Notes: generated by a model from the sequence alone, not told the origin. Positions 31,665 to 41,701 are shown, counted from the first letter of the stretch. The stretch: 64,000 nt of DNA from Cyanobacterium sp. Dongsha4 (GCF_036345015.1 NZ_CP084098.1:2989326-3053325), one strand, 5' to 3'. Numbers and translations: made by a program.

Positions 31665-33272
31665 TTAAACTCTACCTCTCAACATCATTGCCATTTCATT
31701 ACGAGTGGGGGAATGTTCAAGGGCAGTTTCTTCGGTGATTCTTCCCTCTTGATAGAGATTAAATAAAGATTTATTCATCGTTACCATTCCATCATATTCC
31801 CCGTCTATCATCAATTGAGCAATTTCCTCATATTTGTTGCCAGTAATGTAATCTTTCACTGTTTCTGTGTTGATAAGAATATCGTGGTAGGCGGCTCGTT
31901 TCCCGTCCGTAGTACGACATAGACCCTGTGCAATAACACACACCAAAGATTCTGCGATCGCAGATCTAATGGCTGGTTGTTCCTCAGCAGTGTATAAAGT
32001 GAAAATACGTTCTAGGGTTTTGATAGCACTGTTGGTATGTAAAGTACCCATAACTAAGTGACCTGTTTGGGCGGCTTTAAGGGCTGTGTTCACAGTGGAT
32101 TTATCCCGCATCTCACCTACTAGAATAATATCAGGATCTTCCCGAAGTGCCGCTTTTAGAGCATTATCAAACAATAGAGTATTCATTCCGACTTCTCTTT
32201 GCTTAATCAAAGACTTACGACTTTTATGGACAAATTCCACAGGATCTTCAATGGTGATAATATGTTTAGGAAATTCACTATTGATATAGTCAATCATTGC
32301 CGCTAGGGTGGTGGATTTACCTGAACCCGTAGGACCTGTAATCAAGATTAAGCCTTTATGAACCTCACATACTTCTCTGAAAACAGGAGGAAGGCGTAAT
32401 TGTTCCATCGAAAGGATTTTTAAAGGAATTAAACGCAACACTAAAGCAGGACCAGTTAAAGTATCGAAAACATTAATCCTTACCCTTGCGAAGTCATATT
32501 GAGTCGCCCCATCAAACTCTAATTCCTTCTTAAATTTCTGAATTTCTTCCTCTCTCATAATCTCTCTTAACCAACTCATAAAAGTATTAAGATCGATTTC
32601 TGGATATTGTTCTAAAATTACCATCTGACCTCGATCGCGCATTCTGGGTAATTCACCCACTCCTAAATGCACATCAGAATAACCATTATCAAAAGCCAAC
32701 TTAACTAATTCTTGTAGAGAAGGTTGTCCGGGAGATCTTCCCACTGGTGCAGAAGGACGAATCCCCGCTTGTGGCCCCGGTCTCAAATTAGCTTTCTGTA
32801 CCGTACCTCCTCTGCGTACATCTGTTTCTCCCGGTTTAGCAGTGCTACGAGGAGGAGTTAAAGGAGGGGGAGTTAAAGGGGGAGGAGTTAAGGGAGGTGG
32901 AGTGGGAGTTGGGCGGACATTTTTCGCCGATGGAGAAGGGTTACTAGGGGGTTGAAGAGAATTAGCATCTTTTCTTAATCCAGGAGGAGGAGGTAAATTG
33001 GGGCTTTTTCTTCCCAAAGGAGGCATCATGTCAGGAGAAGTGATTTGAGTTTGATCTTCAGATTCAAAATCGTCATCATCGTCAAAATCAGGGGCATCAA
33101 AGTCAAGAGATTGAGAAGAAAGGCTTTGGCTATCATCCTCCAGAGAGGGAAATTTACGATTACTCATTCTGGTTTCATCATCAGTTTCCGTTATACCCTG
33201 ACGTTGGGTTGGGGGTATGATGGGAGGAAAAGGTAAAGGCTGTTTTTTAGATCTATCAGAGGATTGGGTCAT
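31665..33272 (-). CDS. pilT: type IV pilus retraction ATPase, PilT family, with long N-terminal extension
   Basis: A 535-residue secretion ATPase. The PilT core starts near residue 183 (PSLQELVKLAFDNGYSDVHL). It has Walker A GPTGSGKST (313-321), the Asp box IEDPVEFVH, Walker B DPDIILVGEMRD (379-390) and the His box TGHLVMGTLHTNSA. PilT drives pilus retraction in twitching motility and DNA uptake. The first about 180 residues are unusual: an acidic Ser/Asp-rich stretch (about 45-75) followed by proline-rich repeats PPPLTPPPLTPPPLTPP (about 125-141), encoded by 15-bp DNA repeats near 32850-32900. This resembles the extended second PilT paralogue of some cyanobacteria. The gene stands alone here. 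Confidence 0.92.
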   Translation of the reverse strand: MTQSSDRSKKQPLPFPPIIPPTQRQGITETDDETRMSNRKFPSLEDDSQSLSSQSLDFDAPDFDDDDDFESEDQTQITSPDMMPPLGRKSPNLPPPPGLRKDANSLQPPSNPSPSAKNVRPTPTPPPLTPPPLTPPPLTPPRSTAKPGETDVRRGGTVQKANLRPGPQAGIRPSAPVGRSPGQPSLQELVKLAFDNGYSDVHLGVGELPRMRDRGQMVILEQYPEIDLNTFMSWLREIMREEEIQKFKKELEFDGATQYDFARVRINVFDTLTGPALVLRLIPLKILSMEQLRLPPVFREVCEVHKGLILITGPTGSGKSTTLAAMIDYINSEFPKHIITIEDPVEFVHKSRKSLIKQREVGMNTLLFDNALKAALREDPDIILVGEMRDKSTVNTALKAAQTGHLVMGTLHTNSAIKTLERIFTLYTAEEQPAIRSAIAESLVCVIAQGLCRTTDGKRAAYHDILINTETVKDYITGNKYEEIAQLMIDGEYDGMVTMNKSLFNLYQEGRITEETALEHSPTRNEMAMMLRGRV

Positions 33273-33450
33273 AGCTATTTTTCTCTCAGCTTAGAATATC
33301 TCTTTTTCTCAATTCTACTGACATATTCTCTGAATTTAAAGTAAATCTTAACAATACTATAGTAGTTGCAAAGGGTAGAGTAAAAAGGGCAAGGAGCAAA
33401 AGGTAAAGAAAAAAGGTCAAAGGTAAATAGCTGATAATTAAAAGGTGACA

Positions 33451-33585
33451 GGTTTCAGGTTTCAGGTTTCAGGTGTTAGATGTTAGAAAATTTCCGAATT
33501 TTTAATTCTCCCTACTCCCTACTCCCCACTCCCCTACTTTTATAAAACCCCTAACTCCTAACTCCTAACCCCGAACCCCGAACTC
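33451..33585. repeat. degenerate heptamer and pentamer-type repeats
   Basis: GGTTTCAGGTTTCAGGTTTC at 33451 and CTAACTCCTAACTCC then AACCCCGAACTC at 33548-33585, with repetitive CTCCCTACTCCCTACTCCCC between. These fill most of the 392-bp gap between the pilT and DUF928 genes; nothing else is seen there. Confidence 0.75.
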
Positions 33586-33664
33586 ATTACTTATTGTTGA
33601 TTCCCTTGTTATCATAAATGTGCAGGGATAAGAGATGAGATTAAAACTTTAATGAGGTAGAACA

Positions 33665-34360
33665 ATGAAAAATAACAATAATCCTAATTTCCTCCGAGGG
33701 ATAAGTAAATTATTTGTCGCAGTTACAAGTATCATGGTTATCTTGCCTGTATCTGTAAACGCCCTTGAATTTCCTAGCGCTCCTGAGAGAAATCCTCCCA
33801 AAAGTACGGCGGCAGGTGGACGTAGAGGCGGTTGTGTTCAAGGTGATTTACCTATAAAAGCTATTACCCCCGGAGACGATAACAAAATTAAAACTGTATC
33901 TTCTCAGCCTCCTTTTTATATTTATATTCCTAAAACTAAGGCAGATTCTGCACAGTTTCTGATTAAGAATGAAGATGGAACTCAGCTAGATTTTCAGGAA
34001 ATAGCTATTGAAAATGGAGATTACATTATTGAAATTAATTTATCTGACCAAATAGGTATAACAGAGGGACAAACCTATACTTGGGAAATATCGTTAGTGT
34101 GTAATCCTATGTTTATTAATAGTGGTAATTATACAAAGGGTACAATTGAAAGAGTATCCCTAGATGAGTTAACGGAAACTCAATTAAAGATGACAGGGGA
34201 TACCCTTGATAAAGCCAAAATTTTTGCCAATGCAGATATTTGGACAGAAACTTTAATCAATGTTATTGCTGTTAAGGATTCTCAACCCCAAGAGTGGATA
34301 GAGTTACTTACTTCTGTTGGTTTGCATGATTATGCTGAAAAAAGTTTTGCGACAAATTAA
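33665..34360 (+). CDS. DUF928 family secreted protein
   Basis: A 231-residue protein with an N-terminal signal-like segment (ISKLFVAVTSIMVILPVSVN, about residues 15-34). It is followed by the DUF928 region: GRRGGCVQGDLPIKAITPGD, PPFYIYIPKTKADSAQFLIK and DGTQLDFQEI. DUF928 proteins are common in cyanobacteria, often with CHASE2 or adenylate-cyclase genes, and have no known function. Here no such partner is adjacent. Its 3' end overlaps the 3' end of the opposite-strand oxidoreductase gene by 53 bp. Confidence 0.85.
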   Translation: MKNNNNPNFLRGISKLFVAVTSIMVILPVSVNALEFPSAPERNPPKSTAAGGRRGGCVQGDLPIKAITPGDDNKIKTVSSQPPFYIYIPKTKADSAQFLIKNEDGTQLDFQEIAIENGDYIIEINLSDQIGITEGQTYTWEISLVCNPMFINSGNYTKGTIERVSLDELTETQLKMTGDTLDKAKIFANADIWTETLINVIAVKDSQPQEWIELLTSVGLHDYAEKSFATN

Positions 34361-35504
34361 AGGAAATAAGGGTTTCTTCGCTATTAACTAAATAGTCGGC
34401 AAAGTATCGGGCAAGGGGAGGCACGAACACAAATGGACTGGTAAATCCAGAAAAGACGGATAATCCTTCTATTTGTCCGATTTTACCCACTAAAAAAGGC
34501 ATACCCTCTGTAAAGGCAACTTGGCAATTATGCCATTTCCCTGATAAGTTAGCCAAGGAAGGTAAAATAGATGCGATCGCATCTCTGAGTCTTTTTTCAC
34601 TGATGACAGAATCAATGGGAGAATTAAGATTAGGAATTATTTGACTGATTTGCCCCAGACAAAAGCTACCATCGAGAAATTGAATTGCCCCCGCTTCTAA
34701 CACATCTCCATATAGAGTGTTGCTTTCTTCTTGCCATATTTTTTCTGCTGATTGAGCCACTTGTTTTTCTGTATCAAGACGTTTCATGGTACAGGGCATA
34801 ACCAACGTTTTTAGTTTTACGGGAGCAGGAGGAGTCATAATTAACTGGGCATGACTAAAATAAAGAGGTAAATTTATCCCTAAATTTTGCAAAATAGAAC
34901 GAGAAAAAGCTCCTGCACAAAGAATTATTTGACTAGCAGAATAAATATTTTTTTCAGTTTTTACCCCTGTAATTTTATCTTGGTTTTTCTCTACAGAAAT
35001 TACTAATTCTTGCTCAACTTTACCCCCTAATCTCATCAATGCTTTTTGATAAGCAAATATCATTTTCTCTGGGTGAACATGACCTTGAGGAAATCTTAAA
35101 CTACCAGAAATTGCATCTGCATTAATTAATGGTTCAAGAGAAATAGTTTCTTTTTTATCTAATAGTTTTGGGGCAATATGAAATTTTTGATATTGTTCAA
35201 AAGTGTTTTCAGGATCTTGATTTTTATCAATAGTAAATAGTAAATCTAATTCCCTAAAATCAATATTATAGTCTAACTCTTCTGTTAAATTACGATAAAT
35301 ATTAATACCTTCTTGGCATAATTTAATAGTTGTTTCATCTGTTCCGCACCAATAAGAAATTCCCCCATAACTATAAACGGTAGCATTGTTTAAAGTAGAA
35401 TCTTTTTCTAATAGCAAAACTCGCAGATTTTTTTTAGCTAGTTCATAACTTAAAACTGAGCCAGTTAAACCTCCACCAATGATGATTACATCATAATTAT
35501 TCAT
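34308..35504 (-). CDS. FAD-dependent oxidoreductase (DadA/glycine-oxidase-like)
   Basis: A 398-residue flavoprotein of the DAO family. The dinucleotide-binding motif IIIGGGLTGSVLSYELAKKN (G-x-G-x-x-G) is at residues 7-26, followed by LLLEKDSTL with the ribose-binding Glu. The second part carries IILCAGAFSR and a C-terminal GLSVFSGFTSPFVFVPPLAR in place of the usual A-(G/T)-G-H-x-x-x-G motif. The family oxidises amines or amino acids; the substrate is not predictable. The gene tail-overlaps the DUF928 gene by 53 bp on the opposite strand, which could produce antisense effects between the two. Confidence 0.85.
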   Translation of the reverse strand: MNNYDVIIIGGGLTGSVLSYELAKKNLRVLLLEKDSTLNNATVYSYGGISYWCGTDETTIKLCQEGINIYRNLTEELDYNIDFRELDLLFTIDKNQDPENTFEQYQKFHIAPKLLDKKETISLEPLINADAISGSLRFPQGHVHPEKMIFAYQKALMRLGGKVEQELVISVEKNQDKITGVKTEKNIYSASQIILCAGAFSRSILQNLGINLPLYFSHAQLIMTPPAPVKLKTLVMPCTMKRLDTEKQVAQSAEKIWQEESNTLYGDVLEAGAIQFLDGSFCLGQISQIIPNLNSPIDSVISEKRLRDAIASILPSLANLSGKWHNCQVAFTEGMPFLVGKIGQIEGLSVFSGFTSPFVFVPPLARYFADYLVNSEETLISFNLSQNFFQHNHANQQK

Positions 35505-35695
35505 AGAAAATAATAGTAAAAATATCTTTAAACTTTCTGCATATATTATATATAACCTCTGGTCAGAATGAAATTTTTTGCTTAAAATTAAGATGCTAAA
35601 CGGTTAACACTTTGATTAATCCTTAAAATTTTCATTGATTGAGAAAAAAAGTGTCATAATTTGAGCAAATCCTGAAAATCACTATTAATCCTGTG

Positions 35696-38600
35696 ATGAG
35701 TTCCGAAAAAATTAATTTACTTCTGATTGAACCACGAACAGATAATTATAGTTTAATTCGCAAATTACTCACACAAATAAAATATGTAGATTACAGTTTA
35801 AAATGGTTTAAAAATATTCAAGAAGCTACGGTGACCGCATCTCAATTTTATGACTATGATGCTTATATAATCAACTCATCGACAAAGAATATCAAACAAT
35901 GGTGTAAGCTACTTTTTCCCTCTCCAGTAATTTTACTCACCGAAGACATCGCAACAGGTAGAAATTTTTTACATCAAGGTATTAGCGATTATTTAGTAAT
36001 TAATCAATTAAATTCAGTTTTACTAGAACATTCTCTCCGTTTATCTCTTGAAAATAGCCGTTATCAAAAACAATTAAAACAAAATACCATAAACTATCAA
36101 ACTACTATTGCTCAAGAAAGAGAAAAACTAAAACAGATTATAATTTTTCACGAAGATACAACCCTACGCAAACAAACTCAATTAGAATTAGAAAGCCAAA
36201 AAAAGAAATATAAAACAATACTCAAAACCGCCATGAATGGTATCTGGATTGTTGATGTTGCCACAAATCCTCCTCGTCTAGTGGAAGTCAATGATGCTTA
36301 CTGTTATATGAGTGGTTATACCAAGTCAGAATTACTGTCTATGTCAATTTTAGACATTGAATATGATCTTAATCCTAAAACCCTTCAAGAAAGGACGGAA
36401 ATGATTATCAAATCCCAAAAACTTTGTTTTGAAACTAAACACCGACGTAAAGACGGCACAATCATGGATTTGTTAGTTAGCGTCAACTATATTAAAGAAT
36501 TTAACTTAGTCGTTGGTTTTCAGCAAGACATAACAGAAAAAAATAAAGTCCAAAACCAACTTTTAGAAACAAATGCAAAGATGAGTGCCATTTTTGACGC
36601 ACTGCCAGACTTATTCTTAACTATTTCTTCTCAAGGAATAATTATTGACTATAAATCTTCTTCTCGTTTCAGTAACTTATATCTATCGACTGAAGTATCT
36701 TTATCTAAATCGATTATAGATGTTTTCCCTGACTACTTCTGTCAAAAAATATTTGATGCCATAAGATATTGTCAACAAACAAAAGAAGTTGTTAAATTTG
36801 ACTATTCCATACTTAGAGACGAAAAAATAAACTATGAAGAAGCAAGAGTAGTTGCTTTAAATAACCAAGAATTTCTAATAAATATTCGTAATATCACTCA
36901 AACTAAATTAGCTGAAATTGCACTTAAAGAAAGCGAAAATCGTTATGCAGAGTTAGCAGAATCTTTACCTATAGGTTTATATCGCAATAATACAGAGGGT
37001 CAATGTATTTATATTAATCAGAAAACCAGTGAACTTTTAGGCATTAGTTTTGAAGAATGTTTAGGAGAAGGGTGGGCAAAACGACTTCATCCAGAGGATG
37101 CCCAAAGAATTTATGAATCGTGGATGAAAGCCTTTAAAAGTAAATCTTATTGGCAAGAAGAATATCGTTTTTTACATCCTAACGGTAAAATGGTATGGGT
37201 GATGGCAAATTGTACTTTTACTTACAATGAAAAAGGAGAAAATACTGGCTCAATTGGAGGATTGACAGATATTACGCCCCTAAAAGAATTAGAGCAAAAT
37301 TTACAAAAATCACAAAAATTCATCAAAACTATTATTAACACTATCCCCTTTCCTATTTTTTGGAAAGACAGAAATAGTATTTTTCTTGGCTGTAATCAAC
37401 TACTAGCAGATATTCACGGTTTATCATCAACCAACGAAATAATCGGTAAAACCCCTTTTGACTTTGCTGTTACAGAGGAGGAAGCCCTAAAGTACATTGA
37501 AGATGATAGAGAAGTGATAGAATCCAATCAAGCAAAATTATTTATTGAAGAAACATTCACTTTAGATAATGGTGAACAACTTTGGATAGAAACTCATAAA
37601 GCCCCTTTGCCTGACGAAAAGGGAAATATTATTGGCTTAGTGGGAATGTTTAAAGATATAACAGAGCGTAAACAAACAGAAATTGAACTAAAAAAAGCAA
37701 AAATTAAAGCCGAAGAAGCCTCCCAAGCAAAAAGCCTTTTTTTGGCAAATATGAGCCATGAATTACGCACTCCCCTTAATGCAATTTTAGGCTTTACTCA
37801 ACTAATGAGTCTTGATGATGATATTTCTCAAAGACACAAGCAATATATCGACACTATTAGTAAATCTGGGGAACATTTATTATCACTTATTAATGAAATT
37901 ATCGATCTGTCAAAGATAGAATATGGGAAATTAAAAGTCAATAAATACTCTTTCAATTTTCTGGATTTTCTTAATAACCTCGATGAAATTTTTACCTTAA
38001 AAGCTCGAAACAAAAATATCGATTTTATTTTGTATAAACAATCTGGTTTGCCTGAATATATAAAAACAGATCAAGGAAAATTGAGATCTATTATTACTAA
38101 TTTGATTAATAATGGGATTAAATTCACCCGTCAAGGTTCAATAACACTAACTGTTAAAGTAATTAATGACGATGATATTCAACAAGAAGACAATCAAAAT
38201 GTTAACATTTATTTCTCTGTTGAGGATACTGGAACGGGTATTCCTGAAAATGAACTAGAAAAAATCTTTAAAATTTTTACTCAGGGAAATAGGGGGCAAA
38301 ACTCAGGAGAAGGAAGTGGTTTAGGATTAGCTATTTGTGAAACATATACTAATTTATTGGGGGGACATATTAAAGTTAGTAGTAACCTCCATTATGGTAG
38401 TAAGTTTGAATTTAACATCATATGTCAAAAAGTAAAATTTACTGATTTAGTGAAGGGCAATAACATTGTTAAGATCTTTGATAATGACTTTTTTATCTCA
38501 AAATATAGAATATTACTACTAGAAAAAAATCCTGTAGATATTCAAATTATTCGTCATCTTTTTAGGGGAGAAAATTTTGAGCTTAGAGAAAGTGGAAATA

Positions 38601-39124
38601 GACAAGAAACTCTTAAAATTTATAAACAATGGCAACCAAGTCTAATTTTAATTTCTGTTTCGAGTTTAAATAGTAAGAATATAGAAACAGTAAAAATAAT
38701 TAGAAGGTTAGAATTCAATTATTCATATCAGACTAAAATTGTCGCTTTAACAACTTTATCGTCAACTTATGAACTCTTAACGGCGGGTTTTGATGATTTT
38801 ATCTTAAAACCCTTTGATTTCACTAATTTTTGGCGAAAAATAGAACTATGTTTGAATATAGAGCTTAAGTGGCAAAATAAAATTGTTGATCACGAAAATA
38901 ATCAAAAGACGATTCGATTAAAACCTGAAGATTTAGTCTTTATGGGCTATTCTTGGCGCAAAAAACTTTTTTATAATTCCTTGAGTGCCAGAAGTAGTAA
39001 AATACTAAGAACCATTGAAGAAATTCCCGATAACTATCGACAAATAAGAGAGTCTCTAAAATTATTGACTGATCAACTCAATTTTGAAGAGTTAATGTAT
39101 TTGAGTAACATAAATGAATACTGA
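35696..39124 (+). CDS. hybrid sensor histidine kinase with four PAS domains
   Basis: A protein of 1142 residues from the ATG at 35696 (a GTG just before is possible). Domain order: receiver-like (1-120), PAS1 (about 165-285), PAS2 (290-410), PAS3 (415-535), PAS4 (540-665), HisKA with ANMSHELRTPLNAILGF (His near 688), HATPase with N-box ITNLINNGIKF and G-boxes DTGTGIP and GSGLGLAI, then a C-terminal receiver-like domain (about 935-1050). Both receiver domains lack the phospho-acceptor Asp: the sites read AYIINSST and LILISVSS. So the kinase cannot pass phosphate within itself. The next gene, overlapping by 11 bp, encodes an intact receiver fused to a GGDEF domain and is the likely partner. No membrane segment is seen; the sensor is cytosolic. 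Confidence 0.9.
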   Translation: MSSEKINLLLIEPRTDNYSLIRKLLTQIKYVDYSLKWFKNIQEATVTASQFYDYDAYIINSSTKNIKQWCKLLFPSPVILLTEDIATGRNFLHQGISDYLVINQLNSVLLEHSLRLSLENSRYQKQLKQNTINYQTTIAQEREKLKQIIIFHEDTTLRKQTQLELESQKKKYKTILKTAMNGIWIVDVATNPPRLVEVNDAYCYMSGYTKSELLSMSILDIEYDLNPKTLQERTEMIIKSQKLCFETKHRRKDGTIMDLLVSVNYIKEFNLVVGFQQDITEKNKVQNQLLETNAKMSAIFDALPDLFLTISSQGIIIDYKSSSRFSNLYLSTEVSLSKSIIDVFPDYFCQKIFDAIRYCQQTKEVVKFDYSILRDEKINYEEARVVALNNQEFLINIRNITQTKLAEIALKESENRYAELAESLPIGLYRNNTEGQCIYINQKTSELLGISFEECLGEGWAKRLHPEDAQRIYESWMKAFKSKSYWQEEYRFLHPNGKMVWVMANCTFTYNEKGENTGSIGGLTDITPLKELEQNLQKSQKFIKTIINTIPFPIFWKDRNSIFLGCNQLLADIHGLSSTNEIIGKTPFDFAVTEEEALKYIEDDREVIESNQAKLFIEETFTLDNGEQLWIETHKAPLPDEKGNIIGLVGMFKDITERKQTEIELKKAKIKAEEASQAKSLFLANMSHELRTPLNAILGFTQLMSLDDDISQRHKQYIDTISKSGEHLLSLINEIIDLSKIEYGKLKVNKYSFNFLDFLNNLDEIFTLKARNKNIDFILYKQSGLPEYIKTDQGKLRSIITNLINNGIKFTRQGSITLTVKVINDDDIQQEDNQNVNIYFSVEDTGTGIPENELEKIFKIFTQGNRGQNSGEGSGLGLAICETYTNLLGGHIKVSSNLHYGSKFEFNIICQKVKFTDLVKGNNIVKIFDNDFFISKYRILLLEKNPVDIQIIRHLFRGENFELRESGNRQETLKIYKQWQPSLILISVSSLNSKNIETVKIIRRLEFNYSYQTKIVALTTLSSTYELLTAGFDDFILKPFDFTNFWRKIELCLNIELKWQNKIVDHENNQKTIRLKPEDLVFMGYSWRKKLFYNSLSARSSKILRTIEEIPDNYRQIRESLKLLTDQLNFEELMYLSNINEY

Positions 39125-40139
39125 TGGTGAAATAAGTACAAATGATGGTGGAGATAATCATAATTCTAAAAAGGGTGATATTTTAATTGTTGATGATCAA
39201 ATTGAAAATATCCAATTTCTTTCCACGATGTTGACGGATAATGGTTATGAGGTGAGACAAGTATTAAGTGGAAAACAAGCGTTAAAAGTAGTTGATTATG
39301 ATCCTCCTGAATTAATTTTGTTAGATATAATGATGCCTGAAATAGATGGTTATGGGGTTTGTCGTCAACTAAAGAGTAATTCTCGTACTTGTCAAATCCC
39401 CATTATATTTCTTAGTGCTAAACAACAATTGTCAGAAAAAATTAAGGGTTTTAAAGTGGGGGGAGTTGATTATATAACTAAGCCTTTTGTTGTGGCTGAA
39501 GTAGTTTGTCGTGTGGAAACTCATTTAAAAATTTATCGTTATCAAAATCTTTTAAATCAGGAAATAGTTGCCCGAAAAAAAGTTGAACAACAGTTATTAA
39601 TTGCAAATCAAAAACTGGAACAAATTGCGAATATTGATGGTTTAACGGGGGTTTATAATCGTCGTTATTTTAATGATTTATTATCAAAAGAATGGTATCG
39701 TTTATGTCGGGAAAAACAACCTTTATCAATGATTATGGTTGATATTGACTGTTTTAAGGAATATAATGACACCTATGGACATTTACAGGGTGATGAAGTT
39801 TTAAAGGCGATCGCATTTACCCTAAAGTCTAGTTTACAACGCTCCAGTGATTTTGTTGCCCGTTATGGGGGAGAAGAGTTTGTGATTCTCCTACCTAATA
39901 CTGATTTACAGGGTTCAATTACGATATGTGAGAATATTTCTCTAAAAATAATGGAATTAGCTATACCCCATCGAGGTTCTAGTGCCAGTAATAGCATTAC
40001 GATTAGTATGGGCGTTCATTGTCTTATTCCCTCTACAAAAATTAATCCCTCTACTTTAATTGATAAGTCGGATGATGCTCTTTATCAGGCAAAAAAAGAG
40101 GGTAGAAATTGTTTTCGATATTGTGTTGACTTAGGGTAA
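39114..40139 (+). CDS. response regulator diguanylate cyclase (REC-GGDEF)
   Basis: A 341-residue protein. The receiver domain (about 20-140) is intact, with ILIVDDQIENI, the phospho-acceptor Asp in ELILLDIMMPEIDGYGV and the Lys in YITKPF. The GGDEF domain (about 165-340) has RYGGEEFVILLPNTD, an active-site variant GGEEF, and the inhibitory I-site RSSD five residues before it. It should make cyclic di-GMP when phosphorylated and be feedback-inhibited by product. The gene starts inside the last codons of the hybrid kinase gene, so the pair is translationally coupled. Confidence 0.93.
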   Translation: MNTDGEISTNDGGDNHNSKKGDILIVDDQIENIQFLSTMLTDNGYEVRQVLSGKQALKVVDYDPPELILLDIMMPEIDGYGVCRQLKSNSRTCQIPIIFLSAKQQLSEKIKGFKVGGVDYITKPFVVAEVVCRVETHLKIYRYQNLLNQEIVARKKVEQQLLIANQKLEQIANIDGLTGVYNRRYFNDLLSKEWYRLCREKQPLSMIMVDIDCFKEYNDTYGHLQGDEVLKAIAFTLKSSLQRSSDFVARYGGEEFVILLPNTDLQGSITICENISLKIMELAIPHRGSSASNSITISMGVHCLIPSTKINPSTLIDKSDDALYQAKKEGRNCFRYCVDLG

Positions 40140-40200
40140 TATTCAGATCATCGGAGTTCAGGGTTCAGAGTTGGAATTTATTAATTACGAATTGTTTATT

Positions 40201-40240
40201 ACCCTTGCCCTTTGCCTTTTGCCCATTCCCTATTCCCCAC
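40201..40240. repeat. CCCTTTGCC-type degenerate repeat
   Basis: A C/T-rich run (CCCTTGCCCTTTGCCTTTTG and on) between the cyclase and DUF3084 genes. The same motif occurs near 43470, 47080 (complement), 52705 and 55400. Confidence 0.7.
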
Positions 40241-40252
40241 CTAAATGATAAA

Positions 40253-41701
40253 TCATAGTCTAAATACTTCCTTCCCATCCGCAATTACTACTAAATTAAT
40301 TTGTAAGGGGCCAGAAGTATAGGTTTCGTTGGCGGCGACAGTTAAAATTTCGTCAATAGTTTGGTCTGAAGATTGTAATTCTTCGATAAAGTTCACTAAG
40401 GAAATTATTTTGCCATCACCGATAAAAATTTGTCCCAATATTCCCTCTCTACGGGCGCGGAATTGGCTAACAGAAATGAGAAAGTCTAGTTTTTCTTGCA
40501 ATTCACCACTGTTTAAATCTTGTTCATCAATGGAAATAGATGCGATCGCTTCATTTTTTTGATAGATTATTTGATTAGGGGTAACATCTCCAAAAATACG
40601 GATTCTTTCTTCTCCTTGCACATAATTACCAGCCGATAAAATTCTCACCAGATACTGCCCTGGGTTGGCTAGTTGTTGTTTCATCTGTTCAACTTGCCCT
40701 CTAGTTATTTGCACAAACCTTTCTGTAGGAGGTTGATTACCATAACCGATAATCTGCATAACATTGCGATTGGCTTGACTTAAAATGGCATCCACTAATT
40801 CACTGATGTCTGTATCTTTTTTGATTTGTACCAAAGTAACGCTTAATACTTGTCCTTTAATAACAGCAATAGGTCTTTCTCTTAAATCTTGATAAGTTTG
40901 GTAATATTGCTCAAGAATTTCCACCTCTTGACGGTAAAATTCCAGTTGACTTTCTAAAGAAGCTAATTCCTGTTCCTTTGCGTCTAATATATCATCAGTT
41001 TGAGAAATGAGGCGATCGAGCTCTACTATTTGCTCATCTCGACTATTTATATCAGATTCTAACTGTTTTTGTCTCTTTTTTAACTGTTCAAGACTCCTTT
41101 GTTGCTGTTGTAAAATCACCTCTTGTTGTTCAATTTGCCCTTGTTTTTCCTGTAACTCTTGATCTCTTTGAGCGATGGATTCTTCTAATTTTAAACTTTG
41201 TTGTTGAATGTCCTCTTTTTCTATTAATAAATCTTCTTTTTCTTTAATAATTCTTCCTACTTCTTTTCTTAGTTTTTCTGTTCTATTTTGAATTTCTTTT
41301 ACTTTTTTTTGAGTTGTGGATAACTCATTTTCCTTAATATTTAATTGACTTAAAACAGTATTTTGTCTATTCTTAGCTTCTAACAGAGCTTTTTCCGCCT
41401 CTTCTTTTTCCGTTTTAACTGTTTCTAATTGTTCTGTTATTTCTCGTCTTTTTTGGAGAATTTCGTCCAGTTGAAAAACTCCCTGACGTAAAGATGCACT
41501 TAAACTAAATAAAATAATTAAAGTAGAAGCAGAAATTAATGTTCCTGTACCGATAGTAATTAAAACTGCTGTTTGTTTTGGTCTTAATTGAAAAAGTCTT
41601 AATCTAGCCTTTCCAACCCTTGTGCCAATGCGATCGCCCAGTGCTGCGATTAGTCCCCCCAAAAGTAACATCGCTATGATTAAAATATAAGCGCTAGTCA
41701 T
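40253..41701 (-). CDS. DUF3084 protein with long coiled coil
   Basis: A 482-residue protein. Two N-terminal membrane segments (YILIIAMLLLGGLIAALGD; AVLITIGTGTLISASTLIIL) are followed by a coiled coil of about 200 residues rich in Glu, Lys and Gln (residues 75-265). The C-terminal domain reads LRERPIAVIKGQVLSVTLVQ, and later TLVVIADGKE-like LVVIADGKEVFRL. It matches DUF3084, which is conserved in cyanobacteria next to ntcA, as here (80 bp downstream). The function is unknown; the architecture resembles envelope or division scaffold proteins, which is inference. Confidence 0.88.
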   Translation of the reverse strand: MTSAYILIIAMLLLGGLIAALGDRIGTRVGKARLRLFQLRPKQTAVLITIGTGTLISASTLIILFSLSASLRQGVFQLDEILQKRREITEQLETVKTEKEEAEKALLEAKNRQNTVLSQLNIKENELSTTQKKVKEIQNRTEKLRKEVGRIIKEKEDLLIEKEDIQQQSLKLEESIAQRDQELQEKQGQIEQQEVILQQQQRSLEQLKKRQKQLESDINSRDEQIVELDRLISQTDDILDAKEQELASLESQLEFYRQEVEILEQYYQTYQDLRERPIAVIKGQVLSVTLVQIKKDTDISELVDAILSQANRNVMQIIGYGNQPPTERFVQITRGQVEQMKQQLANPGQYLVRILSAGNYVQGEERIRIFGDVTPNQIIYQKNEAIASISIDEQDLNSGELQEKLDFLISVSQFRARREGILGQIFIGDGKIISLVNFIEELQSSDQTIDEILTVAANETYTSGPLQINLVVIADGKEVFRL

